A stretch of DNA of 64,000 nt from positions 3,208,001 through 3,272,000 of the forward strand of contig BROG01000004.1 of assembly GCA_030159075.1 (NCBI GenBank), given 5' to 3'. A program made the position numbers and the translations under genes. Below are positions 46,673 through 58,700 of this stretch, in pieces (position 1 is the stretch's first letter; every line of letters starts with the position of its first letter). This DNA is from Atrina japonica. Lineage: Eukaryota; Mollusca; Bivalvia; Pterioida; Pinnidae. The notes beneath the pieces are model-generated. The model saw only the letters and a program-made list of their open reading frames with translations, was not told where the DNA came from and searched no databases.

Positions 46673-47769
46673 GACCGTAAACACCGTCTCTCAGATTCCG
46701 TGTATCCCTTGGATTTCGGAAAATCATAATTCTGATTTATAGCCATTCATTCGGTGTAATGATGATGATATAATTGTGGAAATATAAATTTTATATATTG
46801 ATCCGAGGAATAAAAAGCGACTGGGAATCTGTAAGCAAATACGTACGTGGTGTATACGAACGGACTGGTGTTACTCACGTCACAAACAGCAGAGAGCGCT
46901 GATTTCTTCGTTTCTATTTGAATGTATGGACGCTTCATATAGCCGTTTTTTTACCGTAGTAAAACAGTTTTTTTTTTAAATATTCAGGAAAACATAATGA
47001 ATTATTTTTATTTTAACCACAACTTGTCAAAAAGGTGAACCATCCCTTTAAGTTACAGTTTTGAACGCTGTGAAGTCGGCAATGGGGTAGCCGTGGGGTA
47101 GGGAAAATGTTGTTTAACAATATTAATCTGGGTACATTCTCATCAATAACCAAAGTAACATATGCAGTAATGTAAGTGCAGTATTATTCAAACATTTAAT
47201 AAATGCAGATTCGCTATGCTTTCGAATGGACAATATTTCAAATTCACGATTTTTCTTAAAGTATTGCAAAATGTAATTACTTTTGATATAAAGAGTGGCT
47301 ATTTATAGCACATTTCCATAGAAACGATGTCGGTGATATATGAATGATTATTTATTTTAATGACAATAACAATGTTTTGTAACATTACTTTTTGATAGAA
47401 ACGTTGGACGTGTAAAGGGGTCAGTTTTATATTTTTGTTGCCATGGCAACCTTTTCAATTTGAAACAGTAGAGTGAAAATGAGGATTTTTTCATAATTAT
47501 ATACATTTTTACTGAATGAGATTTAACATTGTGTTCATGTGATATAATGAAATAATTTAGACACTTTCGAACAAATGAATTTCATTATTTTGAGAACTTT
47601 GGATACGAAAATAATTAAATACATAAATTGTGAAAAACTGTCATTTTTCATAATTTTGCTCCAGTTTTGCAGGAAAACGGAATGGTCAATTTTCAATAAA
47701 ATTTTATTTTATGATACAGCTTTCCTTTCTGTCTTCTGTCGTATCTCTTTTGTGTACAAAACCTTACCT
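46673..47769. other. Gene-free stretch
   Basis: No gene is supported. Open frames of 60-65 codons occur but have no recognisable motif. Confidence 0.45.
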
Positions 47770-47880
47770 TAGGTTTAAGACTTACACTTAAGTGCAACTC
47801 TAAGAGTACGTCCATATTCACAAAGAAACCTAGACTTATACTTAAGTGTAAAATTTGTGCGTAAGTCTAAGACTACCCAG
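47770..47880. repeat. Imperfect inverted repeat
   Basis: AGGTTTAAGACTTACACTTA near the left and its diverged complement in GTGCGTAAGTCTAAGAC near the right suggest a decayed foldback. Confidence 0.45.
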
Positions 47881-47971
47881 ACCACTCTTAATTATAATTT
47901 TATTGTCGTAACCAACTAAAACCAGTATTATTAGAATATATTTTTGGACAAATTGTTATAATATTATAGGG

Positions 47972-48096
47972 TCATTAATCAGTGATTTCCATATTGCCCT
48001 AGTTATTGCGCCGAGGTCTATCGTATTGGCCTGAGGCGAAGCCAAAGGTCAATACGACAGACCGAGGCGCATTACTGATTAATCACTGATTAATGA
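47972..48096. mobile_element. Foldback MITE (GCGCCGAGGTCT type)
   Basis: TTGCGCCGAGGTCTATCGTA and TACGACAGACCGAGGCGCAT are inverted, flanked by inverted TCATTAATCAGTGATT and AATCACTGATTAATGA. Confidence 0.8.
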
Positions 48097-48370
48097 GCAA
48101 AATTATTGATTAACACGACCAATATGAAATCCAAGTAGGCCGATGCTGCGCGAAAAAGATGCGCGTACGGTTCGATTTTAAAAAAAATGGCGTTCGTTTT
48201 CACTTGAATTTCCATTTTGTCACGCGACATCAACATTGGCCCAGTTTTTCCATGTTGACTTAGTTTTTTCGATATTCACTTAGTTTTGTCAATATTGGCC
48301 GAGTTATAAACACATATCGTTTGGGTAGAAAATCATGTATTAGGTCAATATTAATATAGTTAATTAATAA

Positions 48371-48774
48371 TGTAAGATAAATGTCAGATAGGACGAGTCG
48401 TATAATTAATTATATAGGGTTATTGCGGGATGAGTGTATAAGCACAAACATGGTGCACAAATTGTCGTGTAGTGGTATACACGTCGTTGAAATGAATGCT
48501 CAAAGTCCAAAAGCAAATTATAAATATTAATTTTCTTATCCAACTGCTGGTGGTGTATATATGCCTATTGCTGTGTGTGTTGTGTCTATGTGTGTCTCCT
48601 TGCGTATATATATATAATTTATGCAGCGCATTTTCGTGCAAATAGACTTACCCCGCAATAGGCGTATAGCCTATAGATATACATATACGGGAGGGTTGTG
48701 TAAATAGAGTTCTCGGATATGTGCACGACGATCGTGTAAATAGACTCGTCCCGTCTGACATACATTTATCTTAC
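48371..48774. mobile_element. TIR-bounded element, ~400 bp
   Basis: GTAAGATAAATGTCAGATAG at the left pairs with CATACATTTATCTTAC at the right; a second block GGACGAGTC/GACTCGTCCC strengthens the pairing. An inner pair, GGGTTATTGCGGG and CCCCGCAATA, is also present. Non-coding. Confidence 0.7.
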
Positions 48775-48779
48775 AATAA

Positions 48780-48971
48780 AATAAGAGATATACAATAAAA
48801 CAAGAGATATACACATGCATAAAAACTCTTAACATCTTATATATTTTGTGACAATTTCTTGCAAAACCCAGTTTGTGTATTGCTCTTATTATTTATTGTA
48901 CATCAATCACATATAGTAAAAGTAGACAATATCAAAATAATTCTTGGTGAACACAGCTAATGCCCGATTAA
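48780..48971. mobile_element. TTAA-family foldback MITE, 5'-truncated
   Basis: The right end reads CAGCTAATGCCCGATTAA. The left terminus is replaced by the end of the preceding element. Confidence 0.65.
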
Positions 48972-49029
48972 ATATTTGTAGAAAAAACATTAGTGGAATA
49001 CATGAAAAAAAAGTTGGCGTGCGCATGTA

Positions 49030-49031
<2 letters not shown>

Positions 49032-49088
<57 letters not shown>
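49032..49088. repeat. (TG)n microsatellite
   Basis: A pure tract of about 57 bp. Confidence 0.97.
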
Positions 49089-49089
<1 letters not shown>

Positions 49090-49394
49090 TGGACGTTAGT
49101 TGTAAATGTCCTCTGTTTTGCGAGAAATTTGTTCTAATTAGAATTAGTTCTATTATAATTGAACAATCATCATGTGTGTTATATACCATACCTACTCATA
49201 TGATAGTACACAAACACGCACGCACCCATGCACGCACACACACACGTGTGTGTGTGTGTTCTGGTATTTTCTTTTGGGGGGGATTTTATACTTGTTGAAA
49301 TCAAATCACATCTAAATTCATAAACATACGTACACCACATAAATGTGGTAATTATTCGTTATTCAATTATAACAAATAAGAAACTGAAAAGAAG

Positions 49395-49496
<102 letters not shown>

Positions 49497-49566
49497 TTTT
49501 AATAAATATCATTGACAATTTCCAGACATCATAAGATATTTCATACAGTTGATCTTTTTGTCATAA

Positions 49567-49926
49567 TTATGCTCGATTTTCTTCCATTAAAAGCAAATTT
49601 GCTGCACGCCGCATCATTCCTCTTCTGTGTACTGCAAAACAGCATTCCACTCCAAGCCAGATGAAGACAATGCCCATTGTCGTCGTAGCACAAAAGAAAG
49701 ACACGCCAACACAGATCGAAAAAATGATATTTGTATTTTTAATTTTGTCCTTGGATACCCATGGATTCTTGGACATCCTCTGGAACTCTCTTTCAGCACT
49801 TACTGTGAGAAGTGCTGTTACACACGTTACCACCACAAGAAAAATAACAATGGCTGCTAAAATGGCACGCTTCCGCCTAGAGAATGGTCTGGCTCTTTGC
49901 AACTGACTTCGTATATGACGCAGGGC
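49567..49926 (-). CDS. MARCH-like gene, exon 4 (membrane segments, C-terminus)
   Basis: The acceptor GTGACTTCAG before GCC CTG CGT keeps the frame and adds ALRHIRSQ ahead of LQRARPFSRRKRA. A second in-frame AG eight codons later is possible but has a poor pyrimidine tract. Both hydrophobic segments are here. The stop is TAA; ATTAAA-like signal about 65-70 bp downstream. Confidence 0.85.
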   Translation of the reverse strand, partial: ALRHIRSQLQRARPFSRRKRAILAAIVIFLVVVTCVTALLTVSAEREFQRMSKNPWVSKDKIKNTNIIFSICVGVSFFCATTTMGIVFIWLGVECCFAVHRRGMMRRAANLLLMEENRA

Positions 49927-52279
49927 CTGAAGTCACGATAATTATATTTTTCATGAATCAAAGAATAAATATAAACATTATTATTACTGTTATTATTATC
50001 TTTGTTGCAGTTTTAGTTTTTGTTGGTGGTGGTGTTGTTGTTCTTGGTGTTGTTGTTGTTGTTTATGGTGGTGTTGTTCCCGGTGTTGTTCTTGGTGTTG
50101 TTGTTGTTCTTGGTGTTGTTGTTGGTAGTGGTGGTCGTGGTGTTGGCGTTTTTGTTTTTGGTGTTGTTGTTGTTCTTGGTGTTGTTGTTGTTATTGGTGG
50201 TGGTGGTGTTGTTCTTGTAGTTGTTGGTGGTGTTGGTGCTGTTACAATTTTTTAAGAAGAGTAAACTTCTGTTGTCGATGAAACAGTGTACATGTTGATA
50301 ACATTAGCCATTATTTTTATGGGTAACTAAGAAATACATGTAACTGGATGATTAATTATCAAATGTATATATTTGAATTACTTTTTTCTCAGAACAATGA
50401 AAGCAGTAAAATAAAGAGTACCTTTAGGTCATACAACGAGTGCTAGTTGATTATCATGTTTATCTAACTCGAGCTAGTTAATTTTCAAATTTTGAAAATT
50501 AACTAACGAGAGTCAGATAAACATGATAATCAACTTACAAGAGTTGTTGAATCTGTTTCTGCCATAACTGAAAAAATATGCAGCGTAGTATCCATGAACA
50601 TTAGCCCACATTACGTCTAAACAACATCGGGCTCGGACTCTCATGATCGCATCAAACCTGTTCCTCGTTTAAATCACAATTTATCCAGGGCCCAGGGCCA
50701 TAAAACCATTCTCAGACAAATTTTTTACTCAACTTCAAGATTTTACTCAAATCTTGAGAATTTTCTCAACTTGGGTGAAGTTTTGGACCATAAAGAAATT
50801 CTTAGACAAATTTCTTTCTAAAGTGATAAAATACTTAAGTACGGCATGAATTCTTAACAGCGAAAATGGCTGCCCCCTATGTTCGCCTCGACATAAATGA
50901 ACGGAAATGCCATTGTCGCTCTAGAGTATTTCGGGCCCAGATTACATCAATATGTAGACCTGTAAGAAACCCGACATTGTTAGAGACTTTAATAACGGGA
51001 CTTTTCCCTCCAATTACTTTTATCGTCAACAACTGGCTTGATGCAATTTCATGTATATTGTACAAACATTTTCATTACGGTAGTAGTGTGGACTCAGTCA
51101 ATGAGCGTTCACGTTCCTATTTCGACCAATGAAAATGCTATTGACTTTTAAGAGTTTCGTGGGAATTATGGGTATTATATAACGATTTACGTATCATCCA
51201 ACACATTTGCTCATCTTGACCCAGTTGCACAATACATTCAATTTGATAAATTTAGTGAGCCACTGTTTGATTACATCATAGATACATTAGGGGAGATAAC
51301 TCTTGAGGTACAACCATTTTGATATTGTCAGCTTTTGCTGAAGGTAAGTTTAAAGAGGTATTTCGGTGATATTCTTTATAAAAAAGTAGCAGTTAGACGT
51401 ATTTGGGTACGAAGAATTCAATGGTAGATATTACAGAAAGGTTGTTGCCATGGTAACAAAATAAAATCCTGTTATTGGTCAAAATTTTGATATTGTAAGA
51501 GTTTCATGAAAAATGGTATACTAAGGTATTTTAGTATTATGAATTCAATGACAGATGTTACGAAAGTGTCAGATATCATGGTAACAAAATAAAGGCCACT
51601 GATTGGTCAAAACAATGATAACTTTAGATTTTGCTGCAAATTCGTATACTGGGGTATTTTGAACTTCTAAATGCAATGGTAAATAAAACGGTTTGTTTGT
51701 TTATTTATTGTTGTTTAACGTCCCACTCAAGAATCTTTCACTCATATGGAGACATCACCAAATGTCGAAGGGCTTCAAATTCGGCATATGCTCGGCACTT
51801 ATGGCCATCGAACAGTGAGGGTTCTTTAACGTGCCGACACCTACTGTGACACGGGACCTCGGTTTTTATTGTCTCATCCGAAAGACAGGAAACCAACCTG
51901 CCACCGGCTGGACTCGAACTCACGACCTCACGATCAAGAGTCGAGCGTGTTACCGACGGAGATAAATAGCGTTGGGTTGTCATGGTAACAAAATAAAGGC
52001 CTATGATTGGTCAAGACTTTTATATTGTTAAATTTCAATGAAAAATATTATGGGGTATGGATACTTTGGTAAGTATGGATACTTATCATGTATCAGTGTT
52101 TATGATATGTTGCCAGATATTCACTCATGTTGTAAGTGGAAAAATATATGTAACCAGCACAGCATATATTTTATTTTGTCATTGCTTTTTATATTTATGT
52201 CATGTTTTCGGAGGGGAGATGAGTGCTGATGGGGTGACTAGTACTATGCCGTATAAAACAGATTCTAATATATATATAT

Positions 52280-52332
<53 letters not shown>

Positions 52333-53883
52333 GCACTAAAATGACTAACGACACGGACAAAATAAATGTCAAAATTTTGGGGACGACCTGGCCCTTCATC
52401 AAGACAAACCAATTAAAATAACATGAAAACAACGTACACATACACACTTTCACACAAACATCCACTCATACACACAACCGGAGAGTGAAAGAAATGCTAC
52501 ATATTACAAGTGCAGTGAGATAACGTAATAAATAAATGAAAATGGAAACCAAACAAAAGGATAACTAAACACTACTAAACTAAGCTCAAACTACCAACGA
52601 AATGTGAATCGAACTAGATCTAAGTGAAAATAACAAGCAAATTCTTTTGCAGTTGCTTGTATTGCACAATTTTGTATTTCACCATTGCTCTTTATATCAT
52701 GTATTGGCACATATTTCTAAAAACAAGAGTGGTGGGGTATTACTTAGCCGTGTATACTGAAAATTTACATGGGTTGATATCTATTTCTTTTGTTTAAACA
52801 ATATAAAAAATCTCAGATAACAAAGTATAAATCAATAGAATGTCCAGGACATAGATACAAATCCGGTAAAAATGGACAAACACGGACCTCTGGGAACCAA
52901 GTGGTGGGATCAGGTGTCATGGAGGAGTAAGCATCCCCTGTCGACCGGTCACAACCGCCGTGATTCTTTTGATTCAGCAGTTTCTGAATGAAGTCATGCT
53001 TCGTATGAATAAAGAAACAGGTCGGCCAATAAAGGGGCACAATTGGTTCTCATAGGAATGCCGACAGTTTGTTGAAAAACCACGTCTCCGAACATTACAA
53101 ATATATTGTCTATTAGAAATTCCTGCATGTTTTTATATCAACTTCATTGTATTTATGTGTAGAATCAGAGTGGTGTTGGACAAAATAAGTATCCTAATAG
53201 CCAATCACTAAATATTTAAATTTTCGGGTACCACCTTTAGTGAAAAAAAAAACAGTTGTCTATGATGCTAAAAAGTCTTTCTTTTAATTTTTTATGTGGA
53301 ATAGTTGTGTAAAGAGTAGAGAAGTCATATGTTTTGATACTGTGAATTCGAAAAAAATTGTGTGCCTTCAAATTTAGAATTTTTTAGTATCCACATCTGA
53401 TTTACACCGCTTCTGGAATAAGCAATTGTACAGTATTGTTGAATTTTCTCCTTAACGGCTTTCAAGATCTTGGTAAGGAGTAAAGAAAAAGGTTTGGTAG
53501 AACATTTGCTGGATCCTGCTATGTATCTTTGCTTATATGGGGTTTTATGAAGTTTAGGTACCAATAAAAATATGGTAGCTCCAAATCGGTATCCGTTGTA
53601 GGTATATCAAATGAGCGTAATACAGACACATGATTTTGAAGGATCTCGTCGTTTGACAGTGAGCTACGGTGTATGTAGGATTACCAGAATTAGTATTAAA
53701 CCCAAGTTCTTCTGATAAACACTTATAGTAATGTACCTTACAAATAAAAACTATATTATTTGAAACCTGTTAAACTAGTTTTACACACATCTTTTCTTCA
53801 CCATTGCTCTTTACATTGTGTATTGGCACAGATTTGGGGAAAAACAGGGGGGGGGGGGTACTACCTAGCCGTATATACTGAAA

Positions 53884-53962
<79 letters not shown>

Positions 53963-55636
53963 CTTTTCTTTTTTTAAACAACATATGTTATTTTGTATTA
54001 ATAAGCGAAATCTGTTAAAATTAATTTTGCGCACAATTTATTTCGTCATATCTCTTTACTTATGAAATAGAACTATATTTTCCTCTGTGCCAAAATACAA
54101 TATAGGCTACCCCAAATAGGCTACTATTTTGCTAAGGAGAGCTTTGTATGCTAAAAATTGTGCTTATTTTGAAGAAAAGTCGTTGTTTAGACCAAGATAT
54201 CAGCTGTGTAATTCTGTCAAATCCCAAAATTTAGTTAATATGTCAAAATTAATGGTGTCATGTATAAATTCATTGATTTTCTTTTTGTACAGTTTTGTAT
54301 GGATATTACACATCAACGTCACATCAATGGACATCCATTGTTTTGTTGTTGTTGTTGTTTTTGAGTCAGTACGTTCTGTGTATATATTTAGTGCACACAT
54401 ACATTCATGACAATTCCTTAATAGGGGTTCATCGTTAAATTTGACAAAGTATTGTGCAACCCAGTCCTGTTGTATTGAACGTTAAAAACATAATTAGCAG
54501 CAATGTGGTTTACTTTTATCCATCAAATAAATCATATACCCCCTCCTTTGGACAGGCGTATCTGCCACACAAACTACAAGCGCTATGACGTCACAATACA
54601 ACTTTATGACCTTAGTCTTATATTATGTAATGAGAATATAGTGCATTAATTAAAATTTTCGGATTTTTCAGCGCAAGTATTTCAAGAACAGGGTAAATAT
54701 GATGAAATATGGTTATGGTTATGTTGGCGGAATGGAGACGTCTCAACACACGTGGTAAGAATCCGAGTCTTACCACCCGAATGGAGATTTCCTTATCCAT
54801 TCTATTGGTTTATTGGTCTATAAAAGTAAATAACCACACATACGTACCTCTATTTGAAGTACTCCCGGACGAGTGGGAGGGCTTACGCCCCTAAATTCAT
54901 TTTGACAAATTTCACAGGCGTTAGATCCCTTGTACCTTACCCACTCTTTGAGGCATGATTCGTGAACTCTTGAGAGGTATCCCCTACACCCACACTCTGA
55001 TGACTGTATTTGTTCACCTGGAAAAATAATGCAACTACTTTTGATCGTTGGATAATGATTTCCAGACATAAAGGATATACTGTTATTTGACTTTATTGGC
55101 AAGGGTAAGTAAAAATGAAGAAGTACCAAATTGAATGGTTAATCGAAGTCCACTAGAAAACGACAAATTAGATATACAAATGGTCTCAACATGAAGAACA
55201 ATTGCGAATCCCAAATGGGAAGGGACCAGGTGTCCGGAAGGAGTCAGCATCAAGTTAGCATGCCACAAACGTCGCAAATTTTCCATGGAAACCTCTCGTG
55301 TCCAGTGAAAAGGTAAAGTGTGGTGAAAAGGTCAAACTCGGTGAAAAGGTCAAGCTTGGTAAAAAGGTGGATATAACAACTGTTTCAACAGGAAGAAAAA
55401 TTGCGAATCCCAGACGGGATGGGACGCTTGTCGGGACATGTCCTTTCCAACTTGATAATTTTAAGACAATATTCACTTCATTTCTACTGTTATTTACTTT
55501 GCCTGATTTGAAATTTATAAAAAATAAACTGCAAGGCAAAATTGTTCTCGAAACTAATTGTTTTCATAAAGTTTACTCCATTTTGATTAATGAAATGTTG
55601 AAGAAACCGTGTTGCATTTTCTGAGAAAAACAAAGA

Positions 55637-55669
<33 letters not shown>

Positions 55670-55710
55670 CAGACAGATAGATGATGGATGGATGGGTGAT
55701 TGATGATAGC

Positions 55711-55747
<37 letters not shown>

Positions 55748-58700
55748 GGATGGATGGATGGATGGATGGATGATTGATGTATGATAGATAGATAGATAGA
55801 TAGATAGTGTGTGAGGGATATTAACATAATTAAAAAGTTTACCTGACTCCCTCAGTGCAAGTTGGCAAATGCGACAAAGGGATTCGGACGAAGAAGAAGA
55901 CAGACTGTTACACTGCAAAGTGCTCGATGTATTTCCGGTTTCACTCGGTATTCGAATACTTATTTCTTGTTTATCTCCATTCTAAAAAAAAGGAATACTG
56001 ATTTAAAACATAACGTCATTATTTGTTGACCAAGGCGATAGGTTATCACCATTACCTAGGGAAGTCAACTACAATTAAAATACTGTATATCTGAAAATTT
56101 TCGCTCCCGTTTAACTTTCGCCAATTTCACCCTTAGATGAAAGGACGAATTTTATATGAAAGCGAAATTTCCAAGCTGAATAATTGAAGCTTGGATATAA
56201 ATGACAACTATGAGACTGTTGGTTTAGGGCGAATTCAAGGCAGCACGAACATGTTTTCTGTCATGAAGGGGCGAAAATAACCAGGGTCGAAAATAACAGT
56301 AAATAATAGTTATCTTATATCAGGACTTTGTTCTGCCTCCATGTTTACTTATATACTTCATTGGTAATCCGGTTCGTGCGTACATGACATTTGCACTGGC
56401 ACGGAAAATGGTATCACAGGGCTACAGAGAAATAGACATGGAAAGTAGTTCGTTTCCATGTTACTCGAGATACGAGTTGATGGCATTCGTTATGTTTAAA
56501 CAGATATATATATAACACATATTAAATGTATTATATATATTAGTATGTATCTGGTTTTAAAGAGGTACAATGTATAATCAAAGACAAATAACTGTATGTC
56601 TTTGGTACAATACACTCAGTATACTGAAAAAATACATTGTATAGGCTATACATGTTTGAAAGATTTTACAGGTTGATGTCAATAACGGATAACAGCCCTT
56701 TTATCGAGAAAATGCAGCATGTTATTTCCAGAGTTAACGAATTGGCAAAAACATGTGTGCATCAATCATGACCATGAAAACATCTTATTGGTTTTTTTTC
56801 AAATCCTTTACCATTAAAATCACATGTGAGGACTGATGATGTATTTATTATGCTGTTATAGAATACTTCATAGATCAGCGATATGATTATAAAGCCTTAT
56901 GCTTATATGTATACATCGCTACATAGATATTCAATTTTCTATGTAACAGGACAGGCCAACCCTTACACAGTACTTCACTCAGTAGCACTTATATCTCTAG
57001 GTCAATATATGTACATGTAAAACATTTTCCCAACTTCAAAGACAGCCGCTTTCTCATCGGTTAACATGGTTAAAATCACGTGAACGACACAGCTTCTAAT
57101 GTCCAAATCCACGGCGAGATGCCAATATACAGTAAGGGAATGACACGCAACTCGACCAAAAAATCATTTGCATATTAATCGTGCGCAAGAATTGTAAACA
57201 GTCTGATTAATCAGTTTTAACGTTAATTTTGTCAAAAGTGTGTAATGTTAAGTAATAATTGAAAAGAAACATTTAAAAGCAAATAAAATATATTGAAACT
57301 AATTAAGGACGCCGGGCTGTGTTTGTATATCATATATTTCGACAAATCTTCCAGACCTTTTTTTCAGCGAATTGATACTTTTCAATTCCAAAAGTAAAAA
57401 TTTACGAATAAAAGTGTGATTAGGAAATTTCAATCTTGAAGTTGAGTTTATGTTGCTGAAATGCACATATATGTGTAATTTCCCTTCAATATAACGTGTT
57501 ATTAACCCCATACTGCAAAATGTGCTTTGACTTAACCCCAAGAAATGCACTTACGAGTTGTAATCATAAAGACATATTCATATGGCTGATACGGTACTTT
57601 GATATCCACTGAAACATAATTATATATGGCGCACTTCACATACCGACTAGTTTGTTAATTTCGATAAATGAGTGTGATGAATGATACTGTTTCCCGTGTT
57701 TAACTGCAAATTCTAAAAGTTTCTTTTTCAATACGAATGTAGAATTATTGGTTATGAGTGAACATATATTAAAAGAACTTTTTTAAACATAGAGTAAGCA
57801 TGTATATCTTTAGCTTATTAAGGCATGCATTTAAAGAAACATAACAGTATATATAATATTGTGCGGGGATATGCAATATGACGATTCTCTCTCTCAGATA
57901 AAGAAGATAATACTCCTAATTATTTCTAGATTATATAAGAGACTGAATAGGGACCTGGATCTAGTTGCACAATAGGTTGTTAAATTAAAGTGAAGTTAAC
58001 CAATGTTAAACCAATCGGTTAACTGTAGAAACTATTTGGCCACGTTTCCATATCAAAAGCTATCAAACTAGATTTAGTATTTTGTTGCCGTCATTACATC
58101 TCAGAAATCTAGTATTTTGTTAACGGTCATATATCTCAGAAAGCTATCAAACTAAATTAAGTATTTCGTTGGCGTCATTATTTATATCACACAGAGCTAT
58201 CAAACTAGATTTAGTATTTTGTTAACGGTCATATATCTCAGAAAGCTATCAAACTAAATTAAGTATTTCGTTGGCGTCATTATTTATATCACACAGAGCT
58301 ATCAAACTAGATTTAGTATTTTGTTGGTGACACTATATCACAGAAAGCTATCGAACAAGATTTAGTATTTTGTTGGCGTCATTATATCTCAGAAAGCTAT
58401 CAAATTAGATTTATTTTGTCGGCGTCATTATATCTCAGAAAGCAATCAAACTAGATCTAGTATTTTGTTGGCGTCATTATATCTCAAAAAGCTATGAAAT
58501 TAGATTTAGGATTTTGTTGCCGTCATTACATCTCAGAAATCTATCAAACTAGATTTAGTATTTTGTTAACGGTCATATATCTCAGAAAGCTATCAAACTA
58601 AATTAAGTATTTCGTTGGCGTCATTATTTATATCACACAGAGCTATCAAACTAGGTTTAGTATTTTGTTAACGGTCATATATCTCAGAAAGCTATCAAGC

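Noticed and set aside
49884..50255. 123-codon Val/Gly-rich frame
   Set aside because: Produced by the GTT-rich low-complexity tract and antisense to the MARCH-like exon at its start.
50866..51132. 88-codon frame beginning MAAPYVRLDINERK
   Set aside because: It has a plausible start context but no recognisable domain, no splice context, and lies antisense in intron 3. Kept only as a note.
55573..55918. Frame linking CRIC to SIYLSIYL repeats
   Set aside because: Only the first part is exon 2; after the GTAAAC donor the frame runs into the GATA microsatellite of intron 2.
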